The position numbers and the translations under genes are program-made. This document shows positions 1 through 5,262 of a stretch of 5,262 bases of DNA, piece by piece. Each line of letters opens with the position of its first letter. Within the stretch, counting starts at the first letter, position 1. The stretch covers positions 9,723 to 14,984 of the forward strand of contig JAESRR010000262.1 in the NCBI GenBank assembly GCA_016764535.1, in the 5' to 3' direction. This stretch comes from Cohaesibacteraceae bacterium (lineage in GTDB: Bacteria > Pseudomonadota > Alphaproteobacteria > Rhizobiales > Cohaesibacteraceae). Under the pieces are notes generated by a model, which was given only the letters and a program-made list of their open reading frames with translations, ran no database searches and was not told the DNA's origin.

Positions 1-672
1 TTGGTTCCATGTCATTTCGGATTGCTGTTTGTTGCCTTGCGTCTCACTGAGAATGTTGGCACGGTTGCCATTTTTCTTCAAATTGCCCCGGCTTTTGCCG
101 TTGTACTTGCCTGGATATTCCTTGGGGAAGTGCCAGGGGCGCGAAGATTGCTGGGTCTGGCAATTGCCATTTTCGGCACGGTTTTGTTTATATTTGATCC
201 GGCATTGTTTGAAAGTCGCACAGCTTTGTTGGTGGCTTCGGTATCGGCTCTGGCCGTTGCTGCTTATTCGGTGTTGTTGAGAAGTGCCGGTGATATTTCT
301 CCCTTCAATATCGTTGGCTGGACATCTGTTATTGGTGCACCAATTATTGCCTGTATAGCATTTTTTGTTGAAGGTATTCACGTTGATGCTGTTTTGAACG
401 CTTCGACTTTTACCTGGGCCACAGTGTTTTATACCGTTATTGTATCAAGTATCATCTCGCATGGAACATGGGCATGGATTGTGAAGCGGCATTCCATCGC
501 CAAAGTGATGCCATTTACTCTATTAATTCCATTCGGTGCCGCTTTTTTTGGTTATGTTTTACTGGGCGAAACCATTTCTCCCGGTTCAACCATGGCATCT
601 CTGATAGTTCTTGCAGGCATTGGCCTGGTTTTGAAAGCCAAACCTGCGCTCGGTCGTCGCGAGGGAGCATAG
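1..672 (+). CDS. EamA/DMT-family transporter, 5'-truncated by window edge
   Basis: This is an inner-membrane permease of the drug/metabolite transporter (EamA, RhaT-like) superfamily. Members normally have about 280-300 residues, ten membrane helices and two repeated EamA domains. The visible 223 codons hold the end of the first repeat (hydrophobic segments near residues 3-14, 21-41 and 49-68, with the family-typical FLGEVPG loop at 40-46) and the complete second repeat. The latter has hydrophobic segments near 75-93, 103-123, 136-156, 168-187 and 194-212, with the matching LLGETISPG loop at 187-195 and a basic tail (KAKPALGRR). The frame is open to base 1, and its first codon is TTG inside a hydrophobic stretch, so the true start is almost certainly upstream and roughly 60-80 residues are missing. 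The substrate cannot be told from sequence. It lies 234 bases before pcaC on the same strand, with a possible terminator between, so co-transcription with pca is doubtful. Confidence 0.88.
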   Translation: MVPCHFGLLFVALRLTENVGTVAIFLQIAPAFAVVLAWIFLGEVPGARRLLGLAIAIFGTVLFIFDPALFESRTALLVASVSALAVAAYSVLLRSAGDISPFNIVGWTSVIGAPIIACIAFFVEGIHVDAVLNASTFTWATVFYTVIVSSIISHGTWAWIVKRHSIAKVMPFTLLIPFGAAFFGYVLLGETISPGSTMASLIVLAGIGLVLKAKPALGRREGA

Positions 673-674
673 GG

Positions 675-705
675 GAAAGTCCGACTTTCAATTTTAAAAT
701 TTTTT
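675..705 (+). terminator. weak intrinsic terminator-like hairpin after the transporter
   Basis: Three bases after the TAG stop of the transporter, GAAAGT (675-680) and ACTTTC (684-689) form a perfect 6-bp stem with a 3-base loop. It is followed by an AT-only tract ending in six T residues (700-705). The stem has only two G:C pairs and the T run starts 10 bases after it, so termination would be weak. An overlapping alternative pairing, TTTCAA (686-691) with TTGAAA (704-709), is also possible. Confidence 0.35.
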
Positions 706-765
706 GAAACTAAGGATTCAAAGTTGTGTGGGCTTCCCGGATGCATGATCGTATGTCGGAGAAAT

Positions 766-794
766 TTGAAAAGTTGCTATCTTTGTTTTGTAAC
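766..794 (+). promoter_or_regulatory. candidate sigma-70-type promoter for pcaCHG
   Basis: TTGAAA (766-771) and TGTAAC (789-794) are separated by 17 bases and match the -35 and -10 consensus at 5/6 and 4/6 positions. Transcription would begin near base 801, giving a leader of roughly 105 bases before pcaC. The remainder of the 673-906 spacer holds no gene I can support. TTAC-N4-GTAA at 880-891 is a short inverted repeat close to the start codon, but it does not match the PcaQ-box form I know from Sinorhizobium (ATAACC-N4-GGTTAA). The call rests on consensus matching only. Confidence 0.3.
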
Positions 795-906
795 GGGCCA
801 CTAATCCAGAAAGTGTAGTCGATCCCTCAGTTGCTGGAGAGTTTACCATTTCCGTTATTCGAATACTCTGGCAAGCTGTTTACTGGCGTAACTGATCGGG
901 TGCAAA

Positions 907-1293
907 ATGAATTCGGAAGATCGATACGAAACAGGAATGAAAGTGCGTCGCAAGGTGTTGGGAGACGCGCATGTGGATCGCGCGACCAAAGCGGCGACAG
1001 ATTTTGATAAAGACTTTCAGCAATTTATCACTGAAGGTGCCTGGGGCAGTATCTGGTCCCGAAGTGGATTGACGCATCGGGAACGCTCGATGTTGACAAT
1101 CACGTTGCTTGCAGCTTTGGGGCACGATCAGGAATTGGCAATGCATATTCGTGCAACAGCAAATACCGGAGCCTCAAAAGAAGATGTAACTGAAGTTCTG
1201 ATGCAGGTTGCTGTGTATGCCGGAGTACCGGCTGCAAACCACGCTATGGTGATCGCTAAAAAGACTTTTCTGGAAATGGAAGCTGATGACTGA
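907..1293 (+). CDS. pcaC: gamma-carboxymuconolactone decarboxylase (4-carboxymuconolactone decarboxylase)
   Basis: This soluble enzyme of the protocatechuate branch of the beta-ketoadipate pathway decarboxylates gamma-carboxymuconolactone to beta-ketoadipate enol-lactone. Its 128 residues match the usual stand-alone PcaC length (about 125-135), so this is not a PcaD-PcaC (PcaL) fusion. Family hallmarks are the N-terminal YETGMKVRRKVLGDAHVDRA (7-26), FITEGAWGSIWSRSGL (40-55), RERSMLTITLLAALGH (58-73) and the conserved MHIRATANTGAS block (79-90). YAGVPAANHA (104-113) follows, with conserved His80 and His112. The start is ATG at 907: an in-frame TAA lies at 889-891 and no other ATG, GTG or TTG lies between. 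No good Shine-Dalgarno is visible; GGG at 898-900 is the only purine-rich stretch. The gene overlaps pcaH by 8 bases and heads the pcaCHG operon, which strongly supports the assignment. Confidence 0.96.
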   Translation: MNSEDRYETGMKVRRKVLGDAHVDRATKAATDFDKDFQQFITEGAWGSIWSRSGLTHRERSMLTITLLAALGHDQELAMHIRATANTGASKEDVTEVLMQVAVYAGVPAANHAMVIAKKTFLEMEADD

Positions 1294-1996
1294 GGACCTC
1301 GATTACAAGCGTGACTGGACAGTTCACCCCCCCTTGATACATCCGCCTTACAAGTCAACTCTATCAAGAGGTCCAACGAAACCTCTGATGCCGGTTCGTC
1401 AATCCCTTCTCGAAAATTCCGCACCTGCCTATGGCAATGAGGTATTGGGGAAACTGGATGCAGATTTGACCTTGAATGGCAGAATGAACGGGGAGCCTCT
1501 GGGAGAGCGGATAATAGTCAAAGGTCGAGTGCGGGATGAAGAAAACCGTCCTGTGCGCAATACTTTGCTTGAAATTTGGCAGGCGAATTCTGCCGGAAGA
1601 TATATTCATCTTATAGATCAGCACCAGGCTCCCCTAGATCCCAATTTCTTTGGTGGTGGCAGAACCATCACTGATGATGATGGGTATTATGAATTTCTCA
1701 CCATCAGGCCTGGGGCTTATCCCTGGGGGAATCATCCGAATGCGTGGCGCCCCCCACATATTCACTTTTCACTGTTTGGTCTGAGTTTTACGCAACGACT
1801 GATTACGCAGATGTATTTTCCGGGCGATCCGCTGTTGGATCTTGATCCAATATTCCAGGGTACTCCCATGGCGGCAAGAGATCTTCTGATTTCTGAATTT
1901 TCGATCAAGGATACAAAACCGGATTACGCACTGGCATATATATTCAATATTACGCTGCGTGGCCGCAATGCCACTCCCTGGGAAAACCAGTCATGA
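1286..1996 (+). CDS. pcaH: protocatechuate 3,4-dioxygenase beta subunit (catalytic, Fe(III)-binding)
   Basis: The beta subunit of the cytosolic intradiol dioxygenase uses O2 to cleave protocatechuate to 3-carboxy-cis,cis-muconate. Its 236 residues match the usual length of about 235-240. Residues 4-62 form the PcaH-specific N-terminal region (RDWTVHPP at 9-16, LIHPPYKSTLSRGP at 17-30), and the intradiol beta-sandwich follows from about 72. All four expected non-heme iron ligands are present by motif alignment to the Pseudomonas putida enzyme: Tyr106 (GRYIH), Tyr145 (AYPW), His158 and His160 (WRPPHIHF). The conserved Arg155 next to them and Gln175 (ITQMYF) are also present. APLDPNFFGGGRTITDDDGYY (115-135, read with its breaks) is the typical loop. 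The ATG at 1286 lies inside the end of pcaC, with GGAAG at 1278-1282, and the stop overlaps pcaG as ATGA (1993-1996). Both junctions suggest translational coupling and matched subunit output. Confidence 0.97.
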   Translation: MTEDLDYKRDWTVHPPLIHPPYKSTLSRGPTKPLMPVRQSLLENSAPAYGNEVLGKLDADLTLNGRMNGEPLGERIIVKGRVRDEENRPVRNTLLEIWQANSAGRYIHLIDQHQAPLDPNFFGGGRTITDDDGYYEFLTIRPGAYPWGNHPNAWRPPHIHFSLFGLSFTQRLITQMYFPGDPLLDLDPIFQGTPMAARDLLISEFSIKDTKPDYALAYIFNITLRGRNATPWENQS

Positions 1997-2610
1997 AACA
2001 ACAGTCAAATTTACGAAAACAAACGCCATCTCAAACTGTTGGGCCATTTTTTGCCTATGGACTAACGCCACGCCAATATAGCTACCCTTTTAAGCCGGTA
2101 ATGGAAAACAATCTTGTGACTTCCGGGGTGTCTGGAGAGCACATCACTATTCGAGGTCGCATATTTGATGGTGAAGATATTCCTATCGCCGATGCACTGA
2201 TTGAAATTTGGCAAGCTGACAGTTTTGGTGCCCTGGATCATGCTAGCAAAGGTCAAGGCAATTCAGCTAAAGACACTATTGGTTTTAAAGGCTTTGGACG
2301 TTGTGGCACAGGAAGCAAAGAGCCTGGTACTTTTACATTTCAAACGATTAAACCAGGAATTATTGCCGGTTCCAGCGCCCCGTGGATTTCTGTAACCGTT
2401 TTCATGCGTGGGTTATTAAGTCATGTTTTCACCCGCATATATTTTTCGGACGAAGCGAAGAAAAATCAAAAGGACGATCTGTTGTCCTCTGTTCCTGCTG
2501 ATCGTAGAAATACCATGATTGCCGAGCGCACCGTCGAAAACAATTGTGTCTATTATGATTTTACAATCTACATGCAAGGTGACAGGGAAACGGTATTTCT
2601 TGACGTCTAA
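1993..2610 (+). CDS. pcaG: protocatechuate 3,4-dioxygenase alpha subunit
   Basis: The alpha subunit is the non-iron partner of PcaH; it shapes the active-site mouth and helps hold the substrate. Its 205 residues match PcaG (about 200). Family signs are TPSQTVGPFFAYGL (11-24), containing the Thr15/Gly17/Pro18 motif; GEHITIRGRIFDG (48-60); and IEIWQADSFG (70-79), homologous to EIWQANSAG in PcaH. FMRG (137-140) carries Arg139, which aligns with the active-site Arg133 of the P. putida alpha subunit. TRIYFSDE (147-154) and the C-terminal QGDRETVFLDV complete the set. The alpha subunit normally lacks iron ligands, and here they are missing too. Odd: the usual APHIN-like segment reads APWIS (129-133), so the two positions matching the PcaH ligand histidines are Trp131 and Ser133. 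The start overlaps the pcaH stop by ATGA, with GGGA at 1980-1983. It is the last gene of the operon, ending 57 bases before the convergent lysR. Confidence 0.95.
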   Translation: MKQQSNLRKQTPSQTVGPFFAYGLTPRQYSYPFKPVMENNLVTSGVSGEHITIRGRIFDGEDIPIADALIEIWQADSFGALDHASKGQGNSAKDTIGFKGFGRCGTGSKEPGTFTFQTIKPGIIAGSSAPWISVTVFMRGLLSHVFTRIYFSDEAKKNQKDDLLSSVPADRRNTMIAERTVENNCVYYDFTIYMQGDRETVFLDV

Positions 2611-2667
2611 GGTACGATCGAGTGTCAGGCTGAACTTCATTTCGACTAAATGTACCGGGTGGTGAAT

Positions 2668-3576
2668 TCAATTTGCCTTTTCTATTTCTGCCAATTTTCT
2701 CAACCAGCCAGCAAATATATTGAGTTTGGTATGAGATTGGGAATGGGCCGGTCTAACCAACCAGTACGCCGGTTTTCTTTCTTCTTTAATGTCGAGGATT
2801 AAAGGCGCAACCAGTTTCCCGCTATCGAGCAAATCCCTCACGTTTGTTCGGTTTACAAGAGCTATTCCAAGGCCGTTACATGCAGCCTCAACGGCCTGAA
2901 TTGAGTGTAGAAAGTGCAAATTTATGCATTGAGATGAAGACGTAATGCCTTGTTTCTGGAACAGAATATTCCAGTTTGTTAGGCGCTTTTCCGTGTAAAT
3001 TAAAGGGTATTGCAGAACGTCCTTCAAACCACTTAATTGTTTACCTTTCCCTAAAATTCCCGGGTGGCAAACGGCACACATTTCTTCGTCAAACAGATGT
3101 TCGATATGTACGTCCGGCCAATCACCGTATCCATACCAGATCCCCGCATCTATCGCTTCAGAAGAAAAATCGACTACTCGCAGGGAGTCGATCAATCTGA
3201 GTTCAATTTCAGGAGCAATATTCTGGAATTTTGAAAGGCGAGGGATTAGCCAGGTCGTGAGCAAAGTAGGCGGAATACAAAGTGTGAGAATTTCAGCGAT
3301 CGCGTGTGCCTGGATGTTGGTCGTGGCTTCGCGGATTGCGTCAAATGCTCCACGTAGCCGGGCATGATAAGTTGCACCCGCATCAGTCAGGGAAAGTCCT
3401 CTGTTTTGGCGATGAAACAACACTGTACCCAGGCTATCTTCCAGCTTGGCGATATGATGAGAGATCGCGGAAGGTGTTACCGACAATTCTTCGGCTGCTT
3501 TTCGGAAACTGAGATGCCTGGCTGCAGCATCAAATGTGCGCAGCGCTGGAAGTGGCGGAAGGTTTTCCTGGAACAT
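2668..3576 (-). CDS. LysR-type transcriptional regulator, GcvA-like subgroup
   Basis: This is a DNA-binding regulator of the LysR family: an N-terminal winged helix-turn-helix plus a two-lobed effector-binding domain. From the ATG at 3576 it has 302 residues, the usual size. LPPLPALRTFDAAARHLSF (6-24) is the opening typical of GcvA/AmpR-like members. The helix-turn-helix covers about 22-50 (KAAEELSVTPSAISHHIAKL), followed by LFHRQNRGLSLTDAG (53-67), and the effector domain runs from about 95 to 295. An in-frame TTG at 3586-3588 would add four residues (LYSP); neither start has a clear Shine-Dalgarno, and I prefer ATG because it fits the family N-terminus. It is not PcaQ-like, which typically opens with HLQCF-type sequence, so control of pca is unlikely. 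Divergent placement from the acyl-CoA dehydrogenase gene suggests it regulates that unit and itself. The effector is unknown. Confidence 0.93.
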   Translation of the reverse strand: MFQENLPPLPALRTFDAAARHLSFRKAAEELSVTPSAISHHIAKLEDSLGTVLFHRQNRGLSLTDAGATYHARLRGAFDAIREATTNIQAHAIAEILTLCIPPTLLTTWLIPRLSKFQNIAPEIELRLIDSLRVVDFSSEAIDAGIWYGYGDWPDVHIEHLFDEEMCAVCHPGILGKGKQLSGLKDVLQYPLIYTEKRLTNWNILFQKQGITSSSQCINLHFLHSIQAVEAACNGLGIALVNRTNVRDLLDSGKLVAPLILDIKEERKPAYWLVRPAHSQSHTKLNIFAGWLRKLAEIEKAN

Positions 3577-3599
3577 AGGTGAGTACAATTCATCTGATT

Positions 3600-3613
3600 G
3601 CTGAATTATTAGC
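3600..3613. promoter_or_regulatory. candidate LysR operator (imperfect 14-bp palindrome)
   Basis: GCTGAATTATTAGC pairs at 6 of 7 positions around its centre. It sits between the lysR start and the candidate -35 box of the dehydrogenase unit, where a LysR activator or autorepressor commonly binds. It is AT-rich, as LysR boxes usually are. Chance occurrence cannot be excluded for a site this short. Confidence 0.3.
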
Positions 3614-3615
3614 GT

Positions 3616-3644
3616 TTGTCATTGGATTGACGGTAAATCATATT
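3616..3644 (+). promoter_or_regulatory. candidate promoter for the dehydrogenase/CoA-transferase unit
   Basis: TTGTCA (3616-3621) and CATATT (3639-3644) have a 17-base spacing and match the -35 and -10 consensus at 5/6 and 4/6. The start would fall near 3651, leaving a leader of about 58 bases before the ATG at 3709. The spacer contains TGA-N7-TCA (3628-3640), which also has the T-N11-A form of LysR sites; a regulator bound there would be expected to interfere with polymerase. Confidence 0.35.
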
Positions 3645-3696
3645 GAAATTTCTACCAGGTTTCAAGCTGACAAAATTGAAGCATGAAATGAAATCA

Positions 3697-3702
3697 AGGA
3701 AG
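3697..3702 (+). promoter_or_regulatory. Shine-Dalgarno that fixes the dehydrogenase start
   Basis: AGGAAG lies six bases before the ATG at 3709, ideal spacing and the best ribosome site in the window. The same reading frame stays open upstream to a TTG at 3643, but the 22 added residues are basic and unlike the family, so this site decides in favour of 3709. Confidence 0.75.
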
Positions 3703-3708
3703 AATTGC

Positions 3709-4869
3709 ATGTCGGATACTGATGATCTTTGCGGTGAAATTAGAAAATCAGTTTTGGCGTTATGTTCAGGTTTTCCTTCCAGATATTGGCAAAAGACCGA
3801 TTCTGAGAATTCCTATCCGACTGAATTTGTTGAGGCATTGTCAGAGGCTGGATACCTTGCCACTCTGATTCCGGAACAATATGGAGGTGCTGGCCTTGGA
3901 TTGCGTGAAGCATGCGTCGTGCTGGAAACCATGTCGAGATCGGGCGCTCATGCCGGGGCCTGCCATGCGCAAATGTATACCATGGGTACACTTCTGCGTC
4001 ATGGTTCTGAAGATTTGAAACAGCTCTATTTGCCGGAAATAGCCAGCGGGAAATTGCGACTTCAGTCTTTTGCGGTAACTGAACCAGATGCTGGAACCGA
4101 TACAAGCCGCATCACCACATTTGCTAGCGATTGTGGAGATCATTATAAAATATCCGGCCAAAAAACCTGGATATCACGGGTCGAACATTCCGATTTAATG
4201 ATCCTCCTTGCACGAACAGCGCCGCGTGATGCAGGTGCGAAACCAGTTGATGGTATGACAGTGTTTCTGGTTGATATTCGACAGGCAATCGGGAATGGCC
4301 TGACCGTACAGGCGATTTCCACAATGATAAACCACCACACAACCCAGTTATTTTTCGATGAATTGCGTGTCCCAAAAGATCATGTCATTGGTAAAGTGGG
4401 TCAAGGGTTTCGTTGTATCCTTGATGGAATGAATGCAGAACGAATATTGATTGCATCGGAATGTATTGGTGATGGCCGATTTTTTGTTGATCGAGCTGTT
4501 GGGTATGCGCGAGACCGCAAAGTGTTTGGCCGCGCTATTGGCATGAATCAGGGTGTACAATTCCCCATTGCCCGATCTTATGCTGAAATTGAAGCAGCCA
4601 GTTTGATGGTAGATAAAGCTGCAAAGTTATTTGATCAGGGGCAGTCCTGTGGAGCCGAAGCAAATATTGCTAAACTATTAGCGTCTGAAGCAAGCTGGAA
4701 AGCTGCCGATATGTGTTTGCAGACCCATGGTGGGGCGGGCTTTGCAAAAGAACTTGATATCGAACGAAAATTCCGTGAGACCCGGTTGTATCAAGTGGCA
4801 CCAATTTCAACAAATTTAATACTATCCTACGTGGCCGAGCGCGTGCTTGATCTCCCAAAGAGCTATTAG
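3709..4869 (+). CDS. acyl-CoA dehydrogenase family flavoprotein
   Basis: This FAD-dependent enzyme of the acyl-CoA dehydrogenase superfamily should introduce an alpha,beta double bond into an acyl-CoA and pass electrons to ETF. The 386 residues are full family length. In order: an N-terminal helical domain with YLATLIPEQYGGAGLG (49-64); the middle beta domain with FAVTEPDAGTDTSR (121-134) and SGQKTWISRVEHSD (149-162), the flavin/substrate region; and a C-terminal helical domain with GMNAERILIASECIGDG (240-256), ARDRKVFGR (267-275), QTHGGAGFAKE (338-348) and RKFRETRLYQVAP (353-365). The Glu usually found in the C-terminal YEGT motif is absent: the aligned stretch is Val363-Ala364-Pro365. Glu244 instead sits at the isovaleryl-CoA-dehydrogenase-type position. 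The start is set by AGGAAG at 3697-3702. It is followed seven bases later by a CoA-transferase, so the substrate is probably an acid activated by that enzyme. The exact substrate is unknown. Confidence 0.92.
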   Translation: MSDTDDLCGEIRKSVLALCSGFPSRYWQKTDSENSYPTEFVEALSEAGYLATLIPEQYGGAGLGLREACVVLETMSRSGAHAGACHAQMYTMGTLLRHGSEDLKQLYLPEIASGKLRLQSFAVTEPDAGTDTSRITTFASDCGDHYKISGQKTWISRVEHSDLMILLARTAPRDAGAKPVDGMTVFLVDIRQAIGNGLTVQAISTMINHHTTQLFFDELRVPKDHVIGKVGQGFRCILDGMNAERILIASECIGDGRFFVDRAVGYARDRKVFGRAIGMNQGVQFPIARSYAEIEAASLMVDKAAKLFDQGQSCGAEANIAKLLASEASWKAADMCLQTHGGAGFAKELDIERKFRETRLYQVAPISTNLILSYVAERVLDLPKSY

Positions 4870-4876
4870 GTTCATT

Positions 4877-5262
4877 ATGGCATCACTTGATGGTATTCTC
4901 GTCGTTTCTATTGAGCAGGCAGTAGCCGCTCCGCTGTGTACTGCGCGTCTGGTTGAAGCAGGCGCAAGGGTTATTAAAATTGAACGTGCAGGAGGAGATT
5001 TTGCACGCAAATATGACTCGGCCGCTTTCGGTGAGTCTTCGTATTTTGCCTGGATCAATGGCGGAAAGGAATCAATCGTTCTGGATTTCAAGAACGATGT
5101 AGATGCTGCCATGCTCCATCGCATGATAGCAAAGGCGGATGTATTTATCCAGAACCTGGCTCCCGGGGCAATGGACCGGTCCGGCTTTGGCTCTGAAGAT
5201 TTGAGAAAAAAACATCCATCTCTGATCACTTGCGACATATCCGGGTACGGCCTTGAAGGTCC
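4877..5262 (+). CDS. CaiB/BaiF-type class III CoA-transferase, 3'-truncated by window edge
   Basis: Members of this family (formyl-CoA transferase, CaiB, BaiF, succinyl-CoA:benzylsuccinate transferase) move CoA between organic acids in the cytosol. Only 128 residues of a protein that normally has about 370-430 are visible. Diagnostic N-terminal segments are SLDGILVVSIEQAVAAPLCT (3-22), RLVEAGARVIKIER (24-37), GGDFARKYD (39-47) and SSYFAWINGGKESIVLDFK (54-72). ADVFIQNLAPGAMDRSGFG (87-105) and HPSLITCDISGYG (113-125) follow. The catalytic Asp, near residue 169 in formyl-CoA transferase, lies beyond the window. INGGK at 60-64 has Gly where I would more often expect Arg (NRGK). The start is ATG at 4877, with AGG at 4868-4870 overlapping the stop of the preceding gene. 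The 7-base gap to the dehydrogenase gene indicates one operon. The acid substrate and CoA donor are not deducible. Confidence 0.92.
   Translation, partial: MASLDGILVVSIEQAVAAPLCTARLVEAGARVIKIERAGGDFARKYDSAAFGESSYFAWINGGKESIVLDFKNDVDAAMLHRMIAKADVFIQNLAPGAMDRSGFGSEDLRKKHPSLITCDISGYGLEG

Noticed and set aside
805..838. TCCAG...CTGGA inverted repeat in the pca leader
   Set aside because: Five-base arms separated by 24 bases are expected by chance, and no stabilising inner pairing is seen.
880..1146. Minus-strand 88-codon open frame over the pcaC start
   Set aside because: It is a shadow of pcaC with low-complexity Cys/His/Arg-rich content and no recognisable domain.
2611..2667. Possible bidirectional terminator between pcaG and lysR
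   Set aside because: GGTAC (2611-2615) and GTACC (2652-2656) pair for only five bases around a 36-base loop, with no T run on either side.
2668..3576. The LysR gene as pcaQ or another pca-specific regulator
   Set aside because: Its N-terminus is GcvA-like, it is convergent with pcaG rather than divergent from a pca operon, and no ATAACC-N4-GGTTAA box is found upstream of pcaC.
3643..3708. Upstream TTG start adding 22 residues to the dehydrogenase
   Set aside because: The added residues are basic and not family-like, the TTG overlaps the candidate -10 box, and the ATG at 3709 has a well-spaced AGGAAG.
3740..4161. Two minus-strand open frames of 121 and 106 codons
   Set aside because: Both are antisense to the well-supported acyl-CoA dehydrogenase and have no recognisable domain or ribosome site.
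4822..5238. 138-codon open frame on the minus strand
   Set aside because: It lies antisense to the CoA-transferase gene, whose plus-strand translation matches CaiB/BaiF motifs along its whole visible length. The minus-strand product resembles no family I know.

Overview
The window looks like a chromosomal stretch from a proteobacterium that degrades aromatic compounds. An alphaproteobacterium is my best guess, from the protein flavour of PcaC/PcaH and of the acyl-CoA dehydrogenase/CoA-transferase pair. This is inference from family resemblance; no rRNA or other taxonomic marker is present. Base composition is moderate, with AT-rich spacers, and coding density is high. I see no tRNA, rRNA, CRISPR, IS element or prophage signal.

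Layout. (1) 1-672, +: C-terminal part of an EamA/DMT-family membrane transporter, cut by the left edge and followed by a weak terminator-like hairpin. (2) 673-906: a 234-base spacer with a possible promoter. (3) 907-2610, +: a tight three-gene operon, pcaC-pcaH-pcaG, with overlapping junctions (8 bases, then ATGA). It encodes the two subunits of protocatechuate 3,4-dioxygenase and gamma-carboxymuconolactone decarboxylase. (4) 2668-3576, -: a LysR-type regulator of the GcvA-like kind, convergent with pcaG and divergent from the next unit. (5) 3577-3708: a divergent regulatory region with a plausible promoter and two small palindromes that could be LysR operators. (6) 3709-4869, +: an acyl-CoA dehydrogenase, followed 7 bases later by (7) 4877 to the right edge, +: the N-terminal third of a CaiB/BaiF-type (class III) CoA-transferase.

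How the genes fit. PcaGH opens the protocatechuate ring to beta-carboxy-cis,cis-muconate. PcaB (not in the window) cyclises it to gamma-carboxymuconolactone, and PcaC decarboxylates that to beta-ketoadipate enol-lactone. pcaB, pcaD, pcaIJ and pcaF are absent here, so the pathway must be completed elsewhere. The second unit looks like a separate LysR-controlled acid-catabolism module: a CoA-transferase loads an organic acid with CoA and the dehydrogenase makes the alpha,beta-unsaturated thioester. Its substrate cannot be read from sequence. The most notable molecular points are an acyl-CoA dehydrogenase that lacks the common C-terminal catalytic Glu but has a Glu at the isovaleryl-CoA-dehydrogenase-type position, and a PcaG in which both positions matching the iron-ligand histidines of PcaH are changed to Trp and Ser. 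I found no clearly novel system; the lysR/dehydrogenase/CoA-transferase module is the best candidate for undescribed biochemistry.
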